From CBDFGK01 sp965247075 (lineage in GTDB: Bacteria > Pseudomonadota > Gammaproteobacteria > Pseudomonadales > Halieaceae), in the NCBI GenBank assembly GCA_965247075.1, contig CBDFGK010000003.1:1116001-1180000 (forward strand): a stretch of 64,000 bases of DNA, in the 5' to 3' direction. Under the pieces are notes generated by a model. It saw only the letters and a list, made by a program, of their open reading frames with translations. It was not told the DNA's origin and did no database searches. A program made the position numbers and the translations under genes. Below are positions 53,115-61,278 of this stretch, piece after piece (the first letter of the stretch is position 1; every line of letters starts with the position of its first letter).

Positions 53115-56100
53115 CCGAGCGAATATCCAAAACGGAATTGAATTCGCTCATCCACGGTCGTGATTTTAAGAAGTTGTTTGTGGAATTGGGCTGGGATTTG
53201 GGTAACCTGTCACCGTCCCTGCCCTTGGATTTTCCCCATAACGATCCTATTCAGATCAACAGAATCGTGCAAAAGCGCGGCTTTGTTATTTGCCTCTACG
53301 ATGCCGGGAAAAATTACCCGACCGAAAAAAATCAACGGCGACAAATCGTCAACCAACTCGCACGCCACCATTACGAGCACCTGCTCATCATCTGCGGTAG
53401 TCGAGGCAAACAATGCTGGACGGTTGCTATTCGTCCGCAGAATCGGCCACTGCGCACGGCGGAAGTGGAGTGGAATGAAAGTCAGGACATTCAGCCGTTG
53501 ATGGAAAAACTGAACGGCATGATTTTCGACATCTCCGAAGAGGAAACGCTCGGCATTACCGATGTAGTAGACAGGGTGAGAAACGTCTTTATGGAAGGTG
53601 CCGAGAAGATTACCAAGAAATTTTACGGCGAATTCCGCAAGGAGTTGTCAGCCTTTGCCGAATTCATCGAAGGCATCAGCGAGTTGGTGTCCAAGGAATG
53701 GTATGCCGCCTTGATGCTCAATCGTCTGATGTTTATCTATTTCATTCAAAAGAAACAATTTTTGAACGGCGAAGTAAATTATTTGGAGAAACGCCTTAAA
53801 CAAACGCAAGAAAAATTCGGAACTGACAAGTTCCACGACCGCTTTTATCGTCATTTTCTGGTCCATCTCTTTTCCGAAGGACTCGGCAAGCCGGAATCAT
53901 CGCGCGACCCGCAAATCAAAACAATGTTAGGCAAAGTGCCCTATCTCAACGGCGGATTGTTCGATGTGCATCAAATAGAACACGAGAATGAGAATATCCA
54001 AATTCCCGACCAGGCCTTTGAAAGGCTATTCGCCTTTTTCAATCAATACAACTGGCACCTGGACAGCCGCCCGGATGCCACCGGCAAGGACATCAACCCG
54101 GATGTTATCGGCTACATCTTTGAAAAATATATTAACGACCGTGCGGCAATGGGTGCCTATTACACTCAGGAGGACATCACCGGCTATATTGCCCGCAACA
54201 CGATCATTCCGTTTCTGCTGAATCGTGCGCGAGAGAAATGTAAAAACGCTTTTGATTCCGAAAATGGCATCTGGCGGTTTCTGCGTGAAAATCCTGACAA
54301 CTATATCTACGATGCCGTCAAAAAGGGCGGCGATATTCCCGACGAAGAAATACCCGAAAACATTCGGCATGGCATGGACACCAATCAACCCAATCTAATG
54401 GAACGAAGAAAAGATTGGAACACGCCAGCGGACGAAAAGTTTGCGCTACCCACGGAAATCTGGCGCGAGACCATAGCGCGGCGTCAACGCTATTTTGAAT
54501 TGAAAGACAAAATAAAAAATGGCGCAGTCCACGACATAGACGACCTTGTCACCTACAACCTGGACATTGAACGATTCGCCGCTGATGCACTCAGCCGCTA
54601 CGAAGGCTCAGATTTTATTGATGCTTTCTATGCCGCCATCGCCGGTAAAAAAGCCTTGCGATCCAATCACCACGACCAGCGTGGCATCACAGTGCTTGAT
54701 CCGGCTTGCGGTTCGGGCGCGTTTTTATTCGCCGCCCTGAACATTCTGGAACCGCTTTATGGAAGGTGCATAGAGAGGATGAGGGATTTTGTCGAGGAGG
54801 ACGACAAACGAATCGACCAAAAACGCAAGAGTGCGAAAAAACATCCGCATTTCCGTGCGGTTTTGGAAGACATCGCCAAGCATCAGAACGAAACATACTG
54901 GATTTACAAAACTATCATTCTCAATAATTTATACGGCGTGGATTTGATGAACGAGGCAGCGGAGATTGCCAAGTTGCGCTTGTTTCTCAAACTGGCGGCG
55001 GAAGCAGAATACAAACCGAGCAAAAACAATCTCGGTTTGGAACCGCTGCCGGATATTGATTTCAACATTCGCTCCGGCAATTCGCTGGTGGGATTTGCCA
55101 GCATGGCAGCGTTTGAGAAATCAATAGCACCGGACAAGGGACAACAATCTATGGATTTTAGCAGCGAACTGACTGATGAAATCCGGGAAGATGCTGCAGA
55201 AGTGCAGGCCGTTAACGATGATTTCAGGCATGCACAGGATAGTGGCGGAGGTGAGGGTTATCAGCAGGCAAAACAAGAACTCAGCGATCGCCTTGCCGTT
55301 TTGAATGGCAAGATGAATAAGCATCTTGCCAGAGAGTATGGCAAAGGCGACAAGCCAGCCGATTACAAAGAATGGCAGCAATCTCACCAGCCCTTCCATT
55401 GGGTTGCCGAGTTCTACGGCATTATTGAACAAGACGGTGGTTTTGATGTAGTGATTGGTAATCCGCCGTATTTGGAACAGCGCGAGGTGAATTATAAGCT
55501 AAAGAATTTTGCCTGTCTCGACAGTAAGGCGATACATGCCATGTGTATTGAACGCAGTGATGATCTTTTGGTTAAAAACGGCTGCATGAGCATGATTGTT
55601 CCGCTGTCGCTTCCATCCACACAGCGTATGGAAGTTGTCCAAAAGATTTTAGAGAACGGGCGGAGCACTTGGTACGCCAACTATGCGTGGCGACCCGCAA
55701 AACTTTTCGACACGGTGAACCGTGCATTGACTATTTTCACTGTGCTACCAGAGGAAACCACACGAACCTATTCAACCGACTATCAGAAATGGACAAGTGA
55801 TAATCGGGGTGGGTTGTTTGAGCAGTTGGCATTTGTAGAAGTATTGCGAGACCGTCTGGTCCCTTGGGTTCCAAAGTTGGGAAACCAGATTGAACAACGC
55901 ATACTTGAAAAGTTCTTATCGGTGAAAACAAGAGTTAAAAACTTTGCGGCAACATCGGAGAGCAAGATATTTCACAGAACAACAGGTGGACTGTACTGGA
56001 AAGTTTTTACCAATTTTGCCCCCGCCTTTAACTTGAACGGGAAAAAAGGACACAGTAGCCGAGAAACTTGTTTCACTGTATCCGATAAAAACTTTACAGA

Positions 56101-56467
56101 GCCGATTATCGCTACTTTGAGCAGTGATGTTTTTTGGTGGTGGTATACAATCACATCAAATGTCCGTGATTTGAATCCTTTTGATGTTCAGAACTTTCCA
56201 TTACCGGAAAGTGTTTTGACCGATTCCAAACTGAGAAAATTGGGGGTTGATTATCTGGAGAATATTGATCACAACAGCACAATGCTTCAGCGAAAACAGA
56301 GACAGACAGGAATTACAGAAACGCAGTCCTTCAAAATCCAGAAATCTAAACACATCATCGACAAAATTGACGCCCTGCTCGCCAAACACTACCACTTCAC
56401 CGAAGAAGAACTGGACTACATCATTAACTACGACATCAAATACCGCATGGGATTAGGCAATGAATGA
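53111..56467 (+). CDS. Eco57I-type class I DNA methyltransferase (defence gene 2)
   Basis: 1118 residues from the ATG at 53111 (ATGA overlap with the helicase gene); an earlier in-frame start would add seven residues. N6-adenine methylase motifs: I at about 527 (VLDPACGSGAFLFAALNILE), and the catalytic NPPY in VVIGNPPYLEQREV at about 784. The N-terminal 250 residues (VICLYDAGKNYPTEKNQRRQ, EHLLIICGSRGKQCW, FYGEFRKELSAFAEFI) are conserved in this class and could include a degenerate nuclease; I see no certain PD-(D/E)xK motif. The C-terminal part is probably the target-recognition region. Likely modifies host DNA so that the helicase/nuclease partner acts on foreign DNA. It could alternatively be a type IIG enzyme alone. 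Confidence 0.85.
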   Translation: MTERISKTELNSLIHGRDFKKLFVELGWDLGNLSPSLPLDFPHNDPIQINRIVQKRGFVICLYDAGKNYPTEKNQRRQIVNQLARHHYEHLLIICGSRGKQCWTVAIRPQNRPLRTAEVEWNESQDIQPLMEKLNGMIFDISEEETLGITDVVDRVRNVFMEGAEKITKKFYGEFRKELSAFAEFIEGISELVSKEWYAALMLNRLMFIYFIQKKQFLNGEVNYLEKRLKQTQEKFGTDKFHDRFYRHFLVHLFSEGLGKPESSRDPQIKTMLGKVPYLNGGLFDVHQIEHENENIQIPDQAFERLFAFFNQYNWHLDSRPDATGKDINPDVIGYIFEKYINDRAAMGAYYTQEDITGYIARNTIIPFLLNRAREKCKNAFDSENGIWRFLRENPDNYIYDAVKKGGDIPDEEIPENIRHGMDTNQPNLMERRKDWNTPADEKFALPTEIWRETIARRQRYFELKDKIKNGAVHDIDDLVTYNLDIERFAADALSRYEGSDFIDAFYAAIAGKKALRSNHHDQRGITVLDPACGSGAFLFAALNILEPLYGRCIERMRDFVEEDDKRIDQKRKSAKKHPHFRAVLEDIAKHQNETYWIYKTIILNNLYGVDLMNEAAEIAKLRLFLKLAAEAEYKPSKNNLGLEPLPDIDFNIRSGNSLVGFASMAAFEKSIAPDKGQQSMDFSSELTDEIREDAAEVQAVNDDFRHAQDSGGGEGYQQAKQELSDRLAVLNGKMNKHLAREYGKGDKPADYKEWQQSHQPFHWVAEFYGIIEQDGGFDVVIGNPPYLEQREVNYKLKNFACLDSKAIHAMCIERSDDLLVKNGCMSMIVPLSLPSTQRMEVVQKILENGRSTWYANYAWRPAKLFDTVNRALTIFTVLPEETTRTYSTDYQKWTSDNRGGLFEQLAFVEVLRDRLVPWVPKLGNQIEQRILEKFLSVKTRVKNFAATSESKIFHRTTGGLYWKVFTNFAPAFNLNGKKGHSSRETCFTVSDKNFTEPIIATLSSDVFWWWYTITSNVRDLNPFDVQNFPLPESVLTDSKLRKLGVDYLENIDHNSTMLQRKQRQTGITETQSFKIQKSKHIIDKIDALLAKHYHFTEEELDYIINYDIKYRMGLGNE

Positions 56468-57299
56468 AGATAAGTATCAACCTTTTTCGGTTAGACAAGG
56501 CGTTAAACAACCCAAACCCATCCAGTTGGAAAGCATGGATGAAGATTTACATAATGGATTATGGAATGCGTTTGATGGTTGTTTCCCGTTACGTATTCGT
56601 ACTAGGTCATCTTCGTCTCTCCGTAGTATACAGGGATGTATTTGGACTGGTTTTTTAAAACGACCTGCTGACGAATATAACAAACAAAGCCTTACTTTAA
56701 TAAAAAATATATTTCTGCGTGACTCGTGGAATGAAGTATTTGATCTGATAGAGTTTGTTATTCGCTTCAAATTTCCAGTAAGGGAAAATTTTATAGCGCG
56801 GTGCAATGCCGTATTGAAAGAAGAGAATTCCGCATACAAAATTGTGGGAGAATTGGTGACAGAAATTACATCACAGGAAGAAATTGAATCCATAGAAACC
56901 GCAATGGAGACACCATTTGCGGGTGCAAATGAGCATATAAGGAAAGCGCTTTCTCTTTTATCTCGTCGTGAAAACCCAGATTATGCAAACAGCATCAAAG
57001 AGTCCATTAGTGCTGTGGAATCCATTGCACAAGAAATCACCGGAAAGGAAAAATCACTTAATGCCCTAACACAGGAATTAAACCTCCCGCCTACATTCAA
57101 AACCGGACTTGACGCGCTTTACAACTGGACCAGCCAGGAAGGAGGAATCCGGCACGGTGCAAGCAGCGAATCGCTAAACCCAGACCCAAAAACCGCCCGG
57201 TTCATGTTGATCATCTGCTCCGCCTTCGTGCATTACATAATCGCCGAAAACCCAACCACCCCACCCCCCTCTCCCAAAAGTGGGACAAGACGCACATAA
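56460..57299 (+). CDS. AbiJ-NTD4/HEPN-like protein (defence gene 3)
   Basis: 279 residues; start lies eight bases inside the methyltransferase gene. N-terminus PFSVRQGVKQPKPIQLESMD followed by LHNGLWNAFDG matches the AbiJ N-terminal domain 4 family as I know it. The C-terminal half is helical with ALYNWTSQEGGIRHGASSES, a HEPN-like end with an IRHG stretch. AbiJ-type proteins are abortive-infection factors, with HEPN domains often cleaving RNA. Placement right after a helicase-methylase pair suggests a suicidal effector or a sensor for that system. The Pro-rich end (PTTPPPSPKSG) looks untruncated. Confidence 0.75.
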   Translation: MNEDKYQPFSVRQGVKQPKPIQLESMDEDLHNGLWNAFDGCFPLRIRTRSSSSLRSIQGCIWTGFLKRPADEYNKQSLTLIKNIFLRDSWNEVFDLIEFVIRFKFPVRENFIARCNAVLKEENSAYKIVGELVTEITSQEEIESIETAMETPFAGANEHIRKALSLLSRRENPDYANSIKESISAVESIAQEITGKEKSLNALTQELNLPPTFKTGLDALYNWTSQEGGIRHGASSESLNPDPKTARFMLIICSAFVHYIIAENPTTPPPSPKSGTRRT

Positions 57300-57474
57300 A
57301 CCGCGGACTATTTCTGCCATCGTGAATGGATAAATGAGTATGAAAAGTATGCCCGGCACGTGTCTAATCTGAAGTTTCTGTAGCCGCAAAACAAATTGTC
57401 CTGGTGTTTCAGGCGTTTGGCCAAAAATCCGGCTCCCTGTTCTGTCTACATCTGCATCTGTTGGATTAATTCCA

Positions 57475-57720
57475 GTGCATGTCTTTGCCGTTGTAACCAC
57501 CTCAAAAGTGTACCCGTCGGATCCGGTGTGGGGCGTGCGACAGGTGTTTCGCACAATTGTGGAGAGTTCATCCATCAGCGTAGAGAAGCTATGCGCCGGC
57601 GTCCCATCCTCCAACTTGCGGGTGGTGGCCTTTCACTGGGCGGCAGCAGTGCGCTTGATCGGTATCGGCAAACAACAGCTCACGCCAGGCCTCTCGCATG
57701 TGCCACTCGATGTAGTTCGC
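57475..57720 (-). pseudogene. IS1634-family transposase, C-terminal remnant
   Basis: The reverse strand reads LANYIEWHMREAWRELLFAD and, after a frameshift near 57640, TTRKLEDGTPAHSFSTLMDE then LSTIVRNTCRTPH and GYTFEVVTTA. This is the conserved C-terminus of IS1634-type transposases. The upstream core is missing and the piece abuts the protease fragment at about 57722. The 175 bases between it and the AbiJ-like gene (57300-57474) hold no gene and may be element end sequence. Confidence 0.75.
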
Positions 57721-57722
57721 CA

Positions 57723-58265
57723 GCAGGCACGGTGCTGGCTCTTTCTGGAGACAGAATCTATATGGATTATTTCTCCAGGCTGGGACCAATTGATCCTCAA
57801 CTTGTTACCAGCAGTAGCACAGTTCCTGCGCTCTCATACCTTCGCCAATATGAAAGGTTGATAAAAGAATCAAAAAAGGGCAACCTTTCGTCTGTTGAAT
57901 ATGTCCTCCTAAACAAACTGAATTTAGCAGAGTTGCACCAGATTGAATTGGCAGCGGAACTTTCCGTGTCACTTATTGAAAATTGGTTGGTAAAATACAA
58001 ATTCAAAGATTGGCATAAAAGCGATCAAGCAAAACCGGAAAGAGCTAAAGAAATTGCGAACATGCTAAATGACCACCAAAAATGGTATACCCATGGTTCT
58101 AGTATTCATAAAGATATTTTAGAAAATGATATTGGCTTAAAGATTGATGACTACAGCACTGATGGAGACCTCAAGAAGTTGGTGTGGGAGTACTTTTGGT
58201 CACTGTCGGATTACATTATTCGAACTAGTTCTCCATCGTTTATACACAGTCGGAGCTTTATATGA
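57723..58265 (+). pseudogene. SDH-type (serine dehydrogenase) protease, N-terminus replaced by IS sequence
   Basis: From 57723 the frame reads AGTVLALSGDRIYMDYFSRL then GPIDPQL, SYLRQYERLIKE, LVKYKFKDWHKS, HQKWYTHGSSIHKDIL and IGLKIDDYSTDGDLKKLVWE. These are the C-terminal elements of SDH/ClpP-like serine proteases. Family members have a catalytic Ser just before the AGT; here the IS junction lies exactly there, so the N-terminal 100 or so residues are gone. The frame is open further upstream but through unrelated IS DNA. A related truncated copy lies at 15392-15955. The next gene starts four bases before its end. Confidence 0.7.
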
Positions 58266-58459
58266 ATGAATCTACAAAAAATCGTTTTGTAAAAGAAGTC
58301 GAATCTGCCGCACGAGGCAATCCGAATATTGATATGAAGTTAGTTCGAGAATGGCAGGAAATAACAAAATTGCTGGAAGAATTTCCGCCACCACCAGAGC
58401 CTGAGGTAACGGAACCGCCGCGCTTGCAACCAATCCCGCTGCGAATGTTTAGAAGATAG
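58262..58459 (+). CDS. Small partner protein of the second SDH-type protease fragment
   Basis: 65 residues with an ATGA overlap to the protease fragment. Charged, helical start (FVKEVESAARGNPNIDMKLV) and a Pro-rich end (EEFPPPPEPEVTEPPRLQ). Not a family I recognise. Its size, position and Pro-rich tail mirror 15195-15392. Confidence 0.55.
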   Translation: MNESTKNRFVKEVESAARGNPNIDMKLVREWQEITKLLEEFPPPPEPEVTEPPRLQPIPLRMFRR

Positions 58460-58478
58460 CGCTTTAAGGAGAACGACC

Positions 58479-58577
58479 ATGCTAACCAATAGAGACACCT
58501 ACAAATATTATTTCAAGAAAGGCAACGAAATTGTCTATGCTGGCATACCCACGGGCAAGAACACGAGTAAGAAGTAG
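58479..58577 (+). pseudogene. GIY-YIG-like nuclease remnant with internal deletion
   Basis: A 32-residue frame with a strong AAGGAG site. The start (NRDTYKYYFKKGNEIVYAGI) resembles the N-terminus of small GIY-YIG-type proteins, where a segment such as TNDLERRE should follow. Instead it goes straight to PTGKNTSKK and stop. I take this as an internal deletion that removed the catalytic part. Confidence 0.45.
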
Positions 58578-58622
58578 CCCGGCGCGCCGATTTGATATTT
58601 GGGAAACTGACTTATAGCAAGG

Positions 58623-59123
58623 ATGAAAACTTTACATCTCCACGGATGGAGTGGCTCCATTTCTACGCTCGGTGATGTTGATATTGCCGAGCACCACAAA
58701 ACAGCTTTTTTGTGTTCGCGCAACTATCCTGCCAGGGCGGTCTTGCCTGTCTACGACTGGGCGAAAGCAAAGCGTGTAAACGGGGAGTGCGTTATGTCTG
58801 GCTTCCATTCCCGGCTTGAGCGCGATGTGTTGGATATTTTGCTCAACGGCAACCAACCAATCATCCTCGCCGCCGCACGTGGTTTGCCAAAACGATACCC
58901 GGCCGCGGTTAAAAAGGCGATCGATGACGGCAGATTGTTGGTGACAAGTCCTTTCCCCGCATCTGTGTCCTACATCACTGCCGATACTTCTCGCCGCCGC
59001 AACGCTTTTATGCTGTCGGTCGCCAACCGCATCGTCATTGGTCACATGAGTCAGGCAGGCGCACTCGCTGACGCTTTATTGTCTGTTGCACATAAGGAAG
59101 TTATTCGCCTGAGCGAAGAGTGA
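58623..59123 (+). CDS. Short DprA/Smf-like Rossmann protein
   Basis: 166 residues. Landmarks: LPVYDWAKAKR, VMSGFHSRLERDVLDILLNG, PIILAAARGLPKRYP, DDGRLLVTSPFPASV and NRIVIGHMSQAG. These match the central DprA/Smf (SLOG) fold: the SGFHS segment corresponds to the SGxA nucleotide-handling loop of DprA. Full-length DprA is about 300-370 residues, so this is a stand-alone core without SAM or winged-helix domains. Such short members occur in defence and mobile islands; function not known. The start ATG has AAGG too close for a normal ribosome-binding site, so expression is uncertain. Confidence 0.65.
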   Translation: MKTLHLHGWSGSISTLGDVDIAEHHKTAFLCSRNYPARAVLPVYDWAKAKRVNGECVMSGFHSRLERDVLDILLNGNQPIILAAARGLPKRYPAAVKKAIDDGRLLVTSPFPASVSYITADTSRRRNAFMLSVANRIVIGHMSQAGALADALLSVAHKEVIRLSEE

Positions 59124-59226
59124 GGTTTGCTCGCTCGCTTGTTCAGCGGCGTACTCGCCCCCTCAGCAGCGACGAAATAACTGAGCGAAGAAAGGCTGAA
59201 TATCTCAACATCACACTTTGATGTTG

Positions 59227-59550
59227 TCACACCAGCCTCGGCTGCTCTTGCTTGGGCATAGTCGGAGCAAACCGCTTCAACCCCTTGGTGATCTCGGGTT
59301 CCCTCTTGCGGATTTTGGTCGCATCATAGTTGGCCTGCATTCTGAGCCAGTTATCAGCCGTCGATCCAAAGACAGCTTCCAGCCTCACTGCCATTTCAGG
59401 CGATACGGAAGACGTATTGCTATTGATCAAATTATTGAGAGTCTGACGGGTTACGCCAAGATATTTGGCCGCGCCGGTGACAGTGATCTCCAGTTCCCCA
59501 ATCATGTTACCAACCATATCACCGGGTCGGGCCGGACTGTGCATGCGCAT
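59227..59550 (-). CDS. higA: HigA-type antitoxin
   Basis: 107 residues with a near-perfect AGGAGG site before the ATG. XRE-type HTH: ITVTGAAKYLGVTRQTLNNL, then SPEMAVRLEAVFGSTADNWL and MQANYDA, the HigA (VapI/addiction-module antidote) pattern. It would bind and neutralise HigB and repress its own operon. Its toxin gene upstream is broken, so the antitoxin is now an orphan. Confidence 0.85.
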   Translation of the reverse strand: MRMHSPARPGDMVGNMIGELEITVTGAAKYLGVTRQTLNNLINSNTSSVSPEMAVRLEAVFGSTADNWLRMQANYDATKIRKREPEITKGLKRFAPTMPKQEQPRLV

Positions 59551-59561
59551 GGTTTTACCTC

Positions 59562-59663
59562 CTAATGGTAATCTTCATAGTTCACGTCATTCGCCTTGCC
59601 ATTTTCAAACGTAAATGTTATCCGCCAGTTTGCCCTTACAGTGACAGACCAGTCCCCTGCTCG
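59562..59663 (-). pseudogene. higB: HigB toxin, C-terminal fragment
   Basis: The reverse strand reads RAGDWSVTVRANWRITFTFE then NVNYEDYH-type end (DVNYEDYH) and stop, the HigB RelE-fold C-terminus, 11 bases before higA. The first 55-60 residues are missing; the frame upstream runs into IS1380-type transposase sequence at about 59664. The missing part includes most of the toxin fold, so no active toxin is expected. Confidence 0.75.
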
Positions 59664-59826
59664 ATATTGACCTTCACCCGGGCACCCTGGATGTGCGGCC
59701 GGCTACCCATTCGCCTCAGCCGGTCTCCACCCTGGGAAGCCTGTTGAGACCCAAGGCGGTACGCAGAGCCTCATTATCCTGAAGGTGGCGAATATCATCC
59801 AGGTGAAAGCTGCCCTCCTGTTGCAT
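59664..59826 (-). pseudogene. IS1380-family transposase fragment
   Basis: The reverse strand reads SFHLDDIRHLQDNEALRTAL then GLNRLPRVETG and, in a shifted frame, LRRMGSRPHIQGARVKVN. This is the N-terminal region of IS1380-type transposases (LDDIRHL-x-DEALR). It is out of frame in at least one place and joins the HigB fragment directly. Confidence 0.65.
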
Positions 59827-59830
59827 CGGA

Positions 59831-60067
59831 ATGACTGTTCATGATCGCCGGAATACGCAAATTAAACCCACCATTCATCTATCGCTGCACGCACCATTGC
59901 AACCGCCGCACCGTCGCCGCGAAAAACTCGCCGCCATCGTTCAACTGGCTGACCACTACGCCTTTTGTTACGACAAACGCCTCAACCCAATTTCGCCGAA
60001 GGAAATTTTGGAAGAGCGGTTCACCGACAAGTTCAACACGGTGGTGCTGACGGACGAGGCGTTATAG
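59831..60067 (+). other. Unrecognised protein-like fragment
   Basis: A 78-residue frame whose second half is protein-like: PHRRREKLAAIVQLADHYAF, then CYDKRLNPISPKEILEERF and TDKFNTVVLTDEAL. Its start sits beside the IS1380 fragment and does not look like a normal N-terminus, so it is probably the tail of a lost gene. Family unknown. Confidence 0.4.
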
Positions 60068-60140
60068 TTTGGAGTGGCCGGCTATTGTTCAGGATTGGCG
60101 CGGGAGTTCAACCACGCAAGAAGTTGTCGGAATATCACGC

Positions 60141-60479
60141 TCACCACACCGGCAAGCCCCAGCGGCACGTGCTGTCATTGGCGAGTATTTTATCCTGACC
60201 GTCTGCGCGTATCCGCTGTTCATTCTCTGCCATAGTCAGAATTCGGTCAGCCGCCCCCGGCAAAGTTTGGTTATACTTTTCGAAATCTTCGGGGAGTGGT
60301 AATGGGCCTCTAAACGCCTTGCTAATCTGGATGGTGGCGATTAATTGATCGACCACTTGTTCTCGCCCTTCATCGGGCAAGTCGCGTACCAATTCCTGAA
60401 TGTGATCAACTTGTTCGGCTATTGCCGAATCTTTCTTTTTGGGTGCGGTTGGCTTTGAGTCGTCACTTTTTTTACGCAT
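60141..60479 (-). pseudogene. DUF2335-type membrane protein, truncated
   Basis: 112 residues. Central part VRDLPDEGREQVVDQLIATI, AFRGPLPLPEDFEKYNQTLP, GAADRILTMAENEQRIRADG and LANDST match the cytoplasmic half of DUF2335 proteins. In that family two membrane helices follow; here the frame ends after RWGLPVW. Deletion or frameshift has removed the helices. It follows the next gene upstream with a six-base gap. Confidence 0.6.
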
Positions 60480-60485
60480 GGGCGT

Positions 60486-60755
60486 TTAGGCAGTGGTCGA
60501 GCGATTATTTAGTTTCTCTTCCTGCGCAACCGCCTTGCGAAAATATTCGCGTATGTGGTTGCCGTCCCGAAAGCGAGCCATAAAACCATAATCCGTTTGG
60601 TGCAACGTCAAATCTTCCGGCGAGGTGAACGCATCGGCGAAGGCATCAAAAAAAGTCCGGTCGCGAAAATCCTCGGGTGTATAGAACTCGCGGGTATGGG
60701 CTTGAAAGGGGTTTTTCAGTTTGGTGGGCATGGTTTTGGTCGTCATGATGGGCAT
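60486..60755 (-). CDS. Small protein of unknown family
   Basis: About 89 residues if the ATG at 60755 is used (another at 60746). Sequence contains LKNPFQAHTREFYTPEDFRD, FFDAFADAFTSPEDLTLHQT and YGFMARFRDGNHIREYFR. It is aromatic-rich and looks folded. Six bases from the DUF2335 gene, so probably cotranscribed. Not recognised. Confidence 0.5.
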   Translation of the reverse strand: MPIMTTKTMPTKLKNPFQAHTREFYTPEDFRDRTFFDAFADAFTSPEDLTLHQTDYGFMARFRDGNHIREYFRKAVAQEEKLNNRSTTA

Positions 60756-60954
60756 CCGATGTTGTGCTGATGGATGGGAGTATAGGCGATTAAGCGTCAA
60801 ATTGCGCAATAAAGCAAAAAAAACCCATTGCAAGGGGAATTGCTTGCATTTTCGCGCCCCGGTTATTTATACGGATCCGCCGCATCGCGCAGTCCATCGC
60901 CGAAAAAGTTAAAGTATAGGGCAAATAAAAGGGCAGTCCAGAGTAGATCTCCTC

Positions 60955-61133
60955 ATAAGGCGAAGGGATGTGTGACCCGAAAGACCATGCTGACAATGAT
61001 CTTCAAGATGGGCGAATGTGCAGAGATGAATTGGAGGAAGTTGAGGGGCTTCAAACACCCGGCGAAGGTGATTGAAGGAGTGAAGTTTAAAGACGGAGTT
61101 GAGCAGACTGAGATCAACAGGGACGCCGCATAG
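60955..61133 (+). pseudogene. IS256-family transposase, C-terminal remnant
   Basis: The frame reads KAKGCVTRKTMLTMIFKMGE, CAEMNWRKLRGFKHPAKVIE and GVKFKDGVEQTEINRDAA, the C-terminus of IS256-type transposases (CAE-x-NWR-x-LRGF motif). The catalytic DDE domain is missing. The stop lies within the right 41-bp direct repeat. Confidence 0.8.
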
Positions 61134-61167
61134 TCATGTCGTCATACACCAGATTTGACAATAGCTC
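61127..61167 (+). repeat. 41-bp direct repeat, right copy (IS256-type end)
   Basis: Identical to 49627-49667 and in the same orientation. It spans the last transposase codons, the stop and the element's 3' terminus. It bounds the accessory island on the right. Confidence 0.8.
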
Positions 61168-61278
61168 AATAGTCACTGGTCGAACCTGGCCAGCCCCAAC
61201 TTGGCCGGCCCTGATCCGCGCCCACTGACCCCGATTTTGCCAAGCAAAGAATTTTCTTTTTCGCCAAATTCTCCCAGG

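Noticed and set aside
49627..61167. Phage-type attachment sites at the direct repeats
   Set aside because: No integrase and no tRNA nearby; the right repeat overlaps the end of an IS256 transposase, which explains it better.
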